Assembly (NCBI RefSeq): GCF_900188485.1
Contig: NZ_FZPH01000003.1
Location: forward strand, 186,001 to 250,000
Direction: 5' to 3'
DNA: 64,000 nt
Source of the DNA: Asanoa hainanensis
GTDB lineage: Bacteria > Actinomycetota > Actinomycetes > Mycobacteriales > Micromonosporaceae
Position numbers and translations under genes: made by a program. Below are positions 58,037 to 64,000 of the stretch, in pieces (position 1 is the first letter of the stretch; each line of letters opens with the position of its first letter). The notes beneath the pieces were generated by a model. That model was not told the origin of the DNA. It was given only the letters and a program-made list of their open reading frames with translations, and did not search any database.

Positions 58037-59560
58037 TTGGACGCCATTCCGCGGGTGCTCCGCAACGACTGGTCGACGGTCGCGGTGCCGGAGCTTGCCG
58101 GCTGGCAACCGACCCGGTCGGTCAGCGTGGTCATCCCGGCCTACCGGGCGCAGGCGACGCTCGACCTCACGCTGGCCTCGCTGAGCCGCCAGACGTATCC
58201 GGCCGACCTGCTCGAGGTGGTCGTCGTCGACGACGGCTCGGAGCCGGCCCTGGAGCTGCCGCCGATCCGGCCGGCCCGCACCAAGCTGGTGCGCGTCGAA
58301 AACGGTTGGGGCCGGGCCAACGCGCTGGCCTGGGGCGTCCGGCACAGCACCGGCGAGATCCTGCACTGGCTGGACGCCGACATGGTGGTCTACCCGGAGC
58401 ACGTCGCGGCGCAGGCCCGCTGGCAGCACGTCCTGCCGTACGCCGTGACGCTGGGCTACAAGCGGTTCGTCGACCCGGAGACGCACGGCCCGTGGCCGGC
58501 CGCCGCGGTGGTCGACGACGTCTGGCGGAGCGGCACGCCGGACGGCCTGTTCGGCGGGGCGACCGGCGAGCCGCACAGCTACGTCGAGCGCTACATCAAC
58601 CAGACCGACCAGCTCCGCACCGCCGACCACCTGGCGTTCCGGATCCACGTCGGCGCCACCGCCGCCCTGCGCCGGGAGCTCTACGAGGCGGCCGGCGGGT
58701 TCGACACCGACCTGCGGCTCGGCGAGGACACCGAGTTCGGCTACCGGCTCGCCCAGGCCGGCGCCGTGTTCGTGCCCGAGCCGGCGGCCCGCGCCTGGCA
58801 TCTCGGCCGGACCCAGGTGATGCGGGCGCGGGAGCAGGTGGCCCGCTACAACCAGGCGTTCTTCGCCGACCGGATCCCGTACCCCCGGCACACCCGGCGG
58901 ACCGGCGGCACGGTGTGGACCGTACCGCTGGCCGAGGTGGTCATCCCGGTCGGCGACGAGCCGTTGGAGCGGGTCCGGGCGGCGACCGACGCGGTGCTCC
59001 GCGGCACCGACCTCGACGTGCGGGTCAACCTGCTCGGCGCGTGGGACGAGCTGGCCGACGCCCGGGTGTCGCCGCTCGCCGACCCGCACCTCGACCTGCG
59101 GCTGATCGCCGCCACCTATCGCGGTGAGCCGCGGGTCCGGCTGGTCACCGAGCCGGTGGCGGCGTTCCCGGCGCCCTACCTGCTGGATCTGCCGCCGTCG
59201 CACCGGCTCGCCCCGGACACCCTGCGCCACCTCGTGGAGCTGGCCGACCACCACCAGGTCGGGCTCGTCCAGGCCGGCGACGCGCTGCTGTGGCGGACCG
59301 CCGCGGTCCGGCGGGCGGAGCAGGTGCGGGCGCCCGGCGAGTCGCTGCGCGACGCGGTCACCGCCGTCCACGGCAGCCGGGCGGAGCCGCCGGCCGCCGT
59401 CGGCATCACCGCGCACTGGGAAGGCGCGTCGGGGCGGCGCAAGCGGCCCATGCCGTCCACCCTCGAGGTCGGCGGCGTGCGCTCGCTGGCTCGGGCCACG
59501 GTGATGGTCGGCCGGCTCACCGGCCGCCAGCTCAGAGCGCGACTGATTCGCCGGGGCTGA
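58037..59560 (+). CDS. GT2 glycosyltransferase with a second degenerate GT-A-like domain
   Basis: 507 residues from a TTG at 58037 behind GGAAGG. The N-terminal GT-A domain (about 25-280) has SVVIPAYRAQATLDLTLASL, VVVDDGS, HWLDADMVVYPEH (DxD), GAT-HVGATAALRRELYEAAGG and DTEFGYRLAQAG. A C-terminal region (about 305-470) begins LAEVVIPVGDEPLERVRAAT and looks like a second GT-A fold without a DxD. Cytoplasmic, probably making a polysaccharide or glycolipid with the neighbouring GT2. Its last 29 nt overlap the convergent GT2 gene. Confidence 0.88.
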   Translation: MDAIPRVLRNDWSTVAVPELAGWQPTRSVSVVIPAYRAQATLDLTLASLSRQTYPADLLEVVVVDDGSEPALELPPIRPARTKLVRVENGWGRANALAWGVRHSTGEILHWLDADMVVYPEHVAAQARWQHVLPYAVTLGYKRFVDPETHGPWPAAAVVDDVWRSGTPDGLFGGATGEPHSYVERYINQTDQLRTADHLAFRIHVGATAALRRELYEAAGGFDTDLRLGEDTEFGYRLAQAGAVFVPEPAARAWHLGRTQVMRAREQVARYNQAFFADRIPYPRHTRRTGGTVWTVPLAEVVIPVGDEPLERVRAATDAVLRGTDLDVRVNLLGAWDELADARVSPLADPHLDLRLIAATYRGEPRVRLVTEPVAAFPAPYLLDLPPSHRLAPDTLRHLVELADHHQVGLVQAGDALLWRTAAVRRAEQVRAPGESLRDAVTAVHGSRAEPPAAVGITAHWEGASGRRKRPMPSTLEVGGVRSLARATVMVGRLTGRQLRARLIRRG

Positions 59561-60497
59561 CCGACGGCCGGCGGCGCAGCACCAGGTCGCGCAGCCTCGC
59601 CCGCAGCTTCGGCGGCAGCAGCCAGATCTGCAGGAACGTGACGTAGTCGAGCACGCCGGGCCGGCCGTGCCGGCGGGCCTCGCGCAGGACCTCGCGGAAC
59701 ACCGCGAAGCTGCCGCTGGCCACCGCCATCGAGCTGATCACGCTGAGCGTGACCGCCGCGTACGCCCGCGGGGTGAACAACGACCGGTTGGCCCGCGACC
59801 AGGCGAACATCTTCTCCCACGGCGACGCGAGGCTCAGCCGCGGCCGGTTCTCGTCGGTGTGCCAGACGAGCAGCGCCTCGGGCGCGACGAACAGGTCGAC
59901 ACCGTCCACGGTCAGCGCCCGCAGCGTCCAGTCCAGCTCCTGCAGCCGGGGCAGCCCGACGGTGAACGGCACCTGCCGGAACAGCTCGGTCGGCGCCAGG
60001 ATCATCGAGGTCTGCACGAAGCCGTCGCCGTGGGTCAGGCCACGCCGGACCGTCAGGTACTCGCTGCGCGGCTCGCCGTGGTCGGGCAGCCGGCGGGGCA
60101 TGACGACGTCGGCCCGCGGCGTGCGGTTGACCAACCGGCACGTGACGACCGGCAGCGGCACGTTCGCGGCCTTGGCCTCGTCGAGCTGCACGGCCAGCTT
60201 GTCCGGCAGCCACTCGTCGTCGTCGTCGAGCATCGCGGTCCAGGGCGCCTGCGCCGCACCGACGCCGGCGTTGCGGGCGTTCGGCGCGCCGCCGCGCCGG
60301 GGCAGCACCACGGTCCGCAGGCGGGGGTCGTCCAGGGCCCGCAGCGTCGCGACGGTCTCCTCGTCGGGTCCGTCGACCACCACGATGACCTCGAAGTTGT
60401 CGAAGGTCTGGGCCAGGACGCTGCGCACCGCCCGGGTGACCAGGGCCGGCCGCGAACGGGTCGGGATGACGACGCTGACTTCCGGGATGGCCGACAT
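59532..60497 (-). CDS. GT2 glycosyltransferase
   Basis: 321 residues. VSVVIPTRSRPALVTRAVRS, VVVDGPDEETV, GAPNARNAGVGAAQAPWTAM and LDDDDEWLPDKL (DxD) define a GT2 inverting enzyme. QELDWTLRAL may be the catalytic region. No membrane helices. The 3' end overlaps the opposite GT2 gene by 29 nt. Confidence 0.9.
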   Translation of the reverse strand: MSAIPEVSVVIPTRSRPALVTRAVRSVLAQTFDNFEVIVVVDGPDEETVATLRALDDPRLRTVVLPRRGGAPNARNAGVGAAQAPWTAMLDDDDEWLPDKLAVQLDEAKAANVPLPVVTCRLVNRTPRADVVMPRRLPDHGEPRSEYLTVRRGLTHGDGFVQTSMILAPTELFRQVPFTVGLPRLQELDWTLRALTVDGVDLFVAPEALLVWHTDENRPRLSLASPWEKMFAWSRANRSLFTPRAYAAVTLSVISSMAVASGSFAVFREVLREARRHGRPGVLDYVTFLQIWLLPPKLRARLRDLVLRRRPSVSPGESVAL

Positions 60498-60568
60498 GGA
60501 GCGGAAGCTATCGACGCTTCCCTACGGGAAGATGAAGTCGAGGTGGCGTGCGCGCGTAGCGTGGAGTG

Positions 60569-61249
60569 ATGTTGGCGCAACCCGCGCAGGCCCTGACCGA
60601 CCTGCTCCTCGGTCTGGTCGTGTGCGGGCTGGCGATCGCCCTGCTGCGCCGCCGGGTGGCGCCGACCCACCGTTACTGGGAGTTCGCCCTCGCCTGTCTG
60701 GCGGTGTCCGCGCTGGCCGGTTTCGTCCACCACGGGTTCCTCGTCCGGTGGCCGGCGGTGGCGACCGTGAGCTGGACGCTGATCAGCGTCACCGTCGTGC
60801 TCGGCATCTCGTACCTACTGGCCGCCACGGTGGAGGAGGTGTTGGGCCCGGGCCACCGGCGGGTCTTCTGGGTGCTCCGGGCGGCCGGGCTCGGCGCGTA
60901 CCTGGGCCTGGTCATCACCACCGGAGCCGGGGTCGGCGCGCTGGTCCTCTGCGAGTCGATCACCTTCGCCTGCATCGTCGGGCTGTGGTTGTGGGCGGCC
61001 CGCCGCCGGCACCCGCTGGCGCTGCCGGTGCTGGTCGCGATCCTGGCCAGCGCCGCGGCGGCCGGCACCAAGGTGATCTCGGACAGCCTCACCGGCGCCG
61101 TCTACCTGGACGGTGACTCCCTCTACCACCTGGCCCAGATCATCGGCATCGTGTTGCTGTACCGCGCGGTGTCGATCCGTCGGACCCCCGTTCGTGTAGG
61201 GGTCGACGGGCCGGCACGGACGCCGGCCCGAGACGGAGGGCAACCTTGA
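60569..61249 (+). CDS. Multi-pass membrane protein of unknown family
   Basis: 226 residues with about six to seven helices, no recognised motif, and a basic Arg/Pro-rich C-terminus. A GTG at 60566 is an alternative start; the GGAG at 60563-60566 lies close to both. Its TGA shares a base with the next ATG, so it is coupled to the YCII gene. A sigma-factor-type element lies within its 3' end. Confidence 0.7.
   Translation: MLAQPAQALTDLLLGLVVCGLAIALLRRRVAPTHRYWEFALACLAVSALAGFVHHGFLVRWPAVATVSWTLISVTVVLGISYLLAATVEEVLGPGHRRVFWVLRAAGLGAYLGLVITTGAGVGALVLCESITFACIVGLWLWAARRRHPLALPVLVAILASAAAAGTKVISDSLTGAVYLDGDSLYHLAQIIGIVLLYRAVSIRRTPVRVGVDGPARTPARDGGQP
61170..61196 (+). promoter_or_regulatory. Candidate ECF42 promoter element
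   Basis: TGTCGA (61170-61175) matches the -35 element known for ECF42 sigma factors. At the expected distance there is CGTG (61193-61196), one base from the CGTC/CGAC-type -10 of that group. It lies in the 3' end of the membrane protein gene, 73 nt before the YCII start. Confidence 0.45.
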
Positions 61250-61614
61250 TGAGGCACTACCTGTTGACGGTCCAGCAGCCCGGCGAGGGGCGCCAGCTGC
61301 CGCCCGAGCAGCTGGAACCGATCATGAAGGACGTCACGGCGGTCAACGACGAGCTGCGGGCGGCGGGGGCGTGGGTCTTCGCGGGCGGCCTGCACCCGCC
61401 GAGCACCGCGACGGTCGTCCGGCTCGACGGCACCGAGCTGGTGACCACCGACGGACCCTATGCGGAGGGCAAGGAGCACGTCGGCGGCCTCACCGTGCTG
61501 GCGGCCGAAGACCTCGACGAGGCGCTCGAGTGGGGTCGCCGCTTCGCCCGGGCCACCCGGCTCCCGATCGAGGTACGCCCGTTCCACGGCGACCCGGGGA
61601 CGCACCTCCCATAG
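61249..61614 (+). CDS. YCII/DGPF-domain protein, partner of ECF42 sigma factor
   Basis: 121 residues from the ATG at 61249 after GGAGGG. YCII-related fold with the DGPF-like motif TTDGPYAEGKEHVGGLTVL. Such proteins are encoded next to ECF42 sigma factors and are their known regulon members. The role is unresolved. Overlaps the upstream gene by one base and is 3 nt from the sigma factor gene. Confidence 0.9.
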   Translation: MRHYLLTVQQPGEGRQLPPEQLEPIMKDVTAVNDELRAAGAWVFAGGLHPPSTATVVRLDGTELVTTDGPYAEGKEHVGGLTVLAAEDLDEALEWGRRFARATRLPIEVRPFHGDPGTHLP

Positions 61615-61617
61615 GGC

Positions 61618-62841
61618 ATGATGCCCGTTGTGGCAGAGGTGTCCACGGCGGAGATCGAGCAGGTCTTCCGGTCCGAGTACGGTCGCGCCGTCGCGGTCCT
61701 GGTGCGCGTCCTCGGCGACATCGACGCCGCCGAGGACGCGGTCCAGGACGCCTTCACGATCGCGGTGCGCCGCTGGCCGGAGACCGGCCTGCCGCCCAGC
61801 CCGGCCGGCTGGATCATCACCACCGCCCGCAACCGCGCGATCGACCACGCCCGCCGGGAGTCGACCCGGGACTCGCGCCAGGCCGAGGCCGCGCGGCTGT
61901 TCGCGGCGGCGGAAACCGTCGAGCCGGACCCCGTCGGCGACGACACGCTGCGGCTGATCTTCACCTGCTGCCACCCGGCGCTGGCTCTGCCGGCCCGGGT
62001 GGCGCTCACCCTGCGGCTGCTGGGCGGGCTGACCACCGCCGAGATCGCCCGCGCGTTCCTGGTGCCGGAGCCGACCATGGCGCAGCGGCTGGTGCGGGCC
62101 AAGGGCAAGATCCGGGACGCCGGCATCCCGTACCGGGTGCCCGCCAAGACCGACCTGCCCGAGCGGCTGCGGGCGGTGCTCGCGGTGGTCTACCTGATCT
62201 TCAACGAGGGTTACACCGCGACGTCCGGCGCCGAGCTCACCCGGGAGCCGCTGACCACCGAGGCGATCCGGCTCGGCCGCCTCCTCGCCGACCTGCTGCC
62301 GGACGAGCCCGAGGTGGCCGGGCTGCTCGCGCTCATGTTGCTCACCGACGCGCGCCGGGCCGCCAGGACCACGGCCGCGGGCGACCTGGTGCTGCTCGCC
62401 GACCAGGACCGGGATCGCTGGGACGCGGCGCTGATCCACGAGGGGCGGGCGATCGTCCGATCCTGCCTGGCGCTCGGCCGGCCAGGCCCGTACCAGATCC
62501 AGGCCGCGATCAACGCGGTGCACACGGACGACGGCGACACCGACTGGCGACAGATCGTGCGGCTGTACGACCAGCTGCTGGTGGTCGCGCCGAGCCCGGT
62601 GGCGGCGCTGCACCGGGCGGTCGCGGTCGCCGAGGTCGACGGTCCCGGGCCGGCCCTGGCCATCGTCGAGACGCTGGACCTCGACCGGTACCACCTCTAC
62701 CACTCGGTGCGCGCCGACCTGCTCCGCCGGTTGGGACGCGGCGGCGAGGCGGTCACCGCGTACGACGAGGCGATCGCGCGCACCGACAACGCGGCCGAAC
62801 GCCGCTTCCTGGAGCGGCGGCGGGCCGCGTCAGCGGGGTAG
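61618..62841 (+). CDS. ECF42-group sigma factor with C-terminal TPR-like domain
   Basis: 407 residues; ATG at 61618, 61621 or GTG at 61630. Region 2 with [20 protein letters not shown] and [18 protein letters not shown]. Region 4 with [20 protein letters not shown] and [16 protein letters not shown] long C-terminal helical domain (about 190-400) contains [15 protein letters not shown] and [12 protein letters not shown]. This domain marks the ECF42 group, which has no anti-sigma factor and depends on its own extension. Partner DGPF gene directly upstream. Confidence 0.93.
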   Translation: MMPVVAEVSTAEIEQVFRSEYGRAVAVLVRVLGDIDAAEDAVQDAFTIAVRRWPETGLPPSPAGWIITTARNRAIDHARRESTRDSRQAEAARLFAAAETVEPDPVGDDTLRLIFTCCHPALALPARVALTLRLLGGLTTAEIARAFLVPEPTMAQRLVRAKGKIRDAGIPYRVPAKTDLPERLRAVLAVVYLIFNEGYTATSGAELTREPLTTEAIRLGRLLADLLPDEPEVAGLLALMLLTDARRAARTTAAGDLVLLADQDRDRWDAALIHEGRAIVRSCLALGRPGPYQIQAAINAVHTDDGDTDWRQIVRLYDQLLVVAPSPVAALHRAVAVAEVDGPGPALAIVETLDLDRYHLYHSVRADLLRRLGRGGEAVTAYDEAIARTDNAAERRFLERRRAASAG

Positions 62842-63453
62842 CAGGCCGGAGACGTCGACCGGGGGGTACGCCGAGACCATCGAGGCGCGGTCCTCGAACA
62901 CCTTGACCGACGGGTAGCTGGCGCTCAGCCGGTCCTGCCACTTGCGCGGGTGGCCGAGGTAGAGCACGAGCTCCACCGTCTTGACCACGCGCCCGTCCGG
63001 TAGCGCGGTGCGGCGGCGCTCGTCGAAGATGTAGCGCGACTCGCCGAGCGCACCGACCAGGTTGGCCTGGGTCGGCATGGCGTACTCGAGCGCGACGATC
63101 TGGCTGTGCTGCGCGCGGAAGCCGCGCTCGCCGACCTCGACCCGGCCCCAGGCCTCGACCACGCCGGTGACGACGCAGCCGGGGTGCAGCACCGAACGGG
63201 TCGCCAGCTGGTCGTCGTCCGGGCGGTGGCAGGCGTAGATGCCGCAGGCACAGTCGGCGTGCGGCGCGGCGTGGTCGGTCTCGGGGTGGCGGCAGATCGC
63301 GCGCATGGGGGAATGCCAGACGTGGTTCTGCGTCACCGCCTTGAGCCGCATGTCGAGGGTGACCTCCCACTGGCGGTACCCGCGAAGCGCGCCGGCCACC
63401 AGGGTCGCTGGTCGGTCGGCGCTGAACTGGTCCTGGAAGGGAGACCGCGTCAC
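62830..63453 (-). CDS. Unknown protein with a Cys/His cluster
   Basis: 207 residues from a GTG at 63453, which overlaps the small upstream gene as GTGA. A candidate metal site lies in [20 protein letters not shown] ending ACH (about 53-77), followed by [20 protein letters not shown], a motif I have seen in uncharacterised actinobacterial proteins. No membrane segment. Its 3' end overlaps the sigma factor gene by 12 nt. Confidence 0.75.
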   Translation of the reverse strand: MTRSPFQDQFSADRPATLVAGALRGYRQWEVTLDMRLKAVTQNHVWHSPMRAICRHPETDHAAPHADCACGIYACHRPDDDQLATRSVLHPGCVVTGVVEAWGRVEVGERGFRAQHSQIVALEYAMPTQANLVGALGESRYIFDERRRTALPDGRVVKTVELVLYLGHPRKWQDRLSASYPSVKVFEDRASMVSAYPPVDVSGLLPR

Positions 63454-63581
63454 GTTGTCGCTGGCTCCTTTACGGGCGCCGGCTCGACCGGGGCGGGGAT
63501 GGCGGGTTCTCCAGGTGCCACGAACGGGTCGCTGTGCAGGGGCGCGAACTCGTATTCGTGCGTCTCCTTGCCAATGTCCAT
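63450..63581 (-). CDS. Small protein, probably leaderless (43 aa)
   Basis: A 43-codon gene (begins MDIGKETHEYEFAPLHSDPF, ends in a Pro/Ala/Glu-rich tail) directly upstream of and overlapping the Cys/His protein by GTGA. A candidate -10 TATTCT ends about 7 nt before the ATG, so the message may lack a leader. Function unknown. A longer frame from 63659 would cover the promoter. Confidence 0.6.
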   Translation of the reverse strand: MDIGKETHEYEFAPLHSDPFVAPGEPAIPAPVEPAPVKEPATT

Positions 63582-63678
63582 GACGGGCAGAATACAAGGC
63601 TTTGAGCTGGGAATTCGCTGGCAGGAGGCGGACTTCCGCCCAAGGCACAGACCACCCAAGTCCGAAATATCCGGAGTG

Positions 63679-63990
63679 CTAGCGGCGACGGCGCACGAGC
63701 TCCCGCAACGACCGCCCGGCCACCTTCGGCGACGGGCGCGCCGCCAGCTCCGTCGGGCCGACCGCCCGGAAGCCCGCGAACGTCGCGATGCCGAGGAAGA
63801 TCAGCCCGAAGATGTGCGAGACGGCCGGCTCCGCGATCGTCAGCAACACGAACCCGGCGAGCAGGAAGCCGATGCCGGCCTGCGCCGCGTGCTTGCGCCG
63901 CTCACGGGTGACCGGCCCACCCGGGACCGGCGGCGGGCCCTGCGCGGCCGGGTCGAACCGCCCCGCCAGGGTGAGCCGGAACAGCAGCAC
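63679..63990 (-). CDS. Small two-helix membrane protein (start uncertain, near window edge)
   Basis: 103 residues from a GTG at 63990; the frame stays open to the end of the window, so the true start may lie outside. Two hydrophobic helices (about 37-55 and 58-78) are flanked by Arg-rich ends (RERRKHAAQ; LRELVRRRR). No family recognised. Confidence 0.6.
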   Translation of the reverse strand: MLLFRLTLAGRFDPAAQGPPPVPGGPVTRERRKHAAQAGIGFLLAGFVLLTIAEPAVSHIFGLIFLGIATFAGFRAVGPTELAARPSPKVAGRSLRELVRRRR

Positions 63991-64000
63991 GAGGCTCGGG

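Overview
The window is 64 kb of very GC-rich DNA with strong GC bias at third codon positions, many GTG starts and short or overlapping gene junctions. The gene families point to an actinomycete: PF04672-type SAM methyltransferase, ECF42 sigma factor with a DGPF/YCII partner, mycothiol/thioredoxin-type ArsC, DUF3105 and DUF305 proteins, MmyB-like XRE regulator, and RCC1 and GLUG secreted proteins. Family content suggests Micromonosporaceae or a relative; this is inference, with no rRNA in the window to test it. I see no prophage, CRISPR array, plasmid backbone or intact insertion sequence. The only mobile-element trace is a catalytically dead IS630-like gene.

Layout. 1-4.2 kb: start of argS (minus), a DUF3105-DUF305 pair, the IS630 relic, a proline-rich secreted protein and tRNA-Arg(CCG). 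4.4-8 kb: a TetR locus with three palindromic operators serving an SDR gene and a damaged acetoin operon (glycosyltransferase/acetolactate synthase chimera plus acetolactate decarboxylase). 8-10.8 kb: a nucleotidyltransferase coupled to an unknown helical protein, and a membrane protein. 10.7-12.9 kb: an MFS exporter with its TetR and two operators. 12.9-16 kb: an arsenic island (ArsR, ArsM, aquaporin, ArsC, ArsR-phosphatase fusion) without an efflux pump. 16-18.4 kb: two tandem RCC1-propeller genes, one without a 5' end. 18.6-22.6 kb: an MFS pump, a frameshifted XRE regulator divergent from an SDR, and a PadR-PspC pair.

22.6-28.8 kb holds one 2064-residue exported protein combining a PHP-type hydrolase, a calcineurin-like phosphoesterase and three GLUG blocks. 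29-35 kb: HxlR with a monooxygenase, then an aldolase-HAD-DhaL-DhaK operon behind a fused GAF-kinase-receiver-LuxR protein whose phosphotransfer residues are missing. 35-41 kb: a secreted three-repeat protein, ArsR-VOC, SDR, GNAT, type B L31, MarR with an NmrA-like reductase, and a methyltransferase. 41-50 kb: a two-component system, amidohydrolase, HExxH protein, metallo-beta-lactamase fold protein, MarR-MFS operon and M48 peptidase. 50-64 kb: M36 peptidase, long-form serine hydroxymethyltransferase, KAS III-like enzyme, FUSC-like and DoxX-like membrane proteins, two GT2 glycosyltransferases, the ECF42-YCII pair and small unknowns.

The recurrent theme is small regulator-target modules. Most regulators sit beside one target with one or two visible palindromes between them. 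Eighteen convergent gene pairs are packed tightly, and four of them share their stop codons inside a single CTAG. The points most worth a second look are the glycosyltransferase/AlsS chimera, the phosphotransfer-dead fused kinase/regulator, the PHP-phosphoesterase-GLUG protein, the nucleotidyltransferase/helical-protein pair and the IS630 relic that stayed open.
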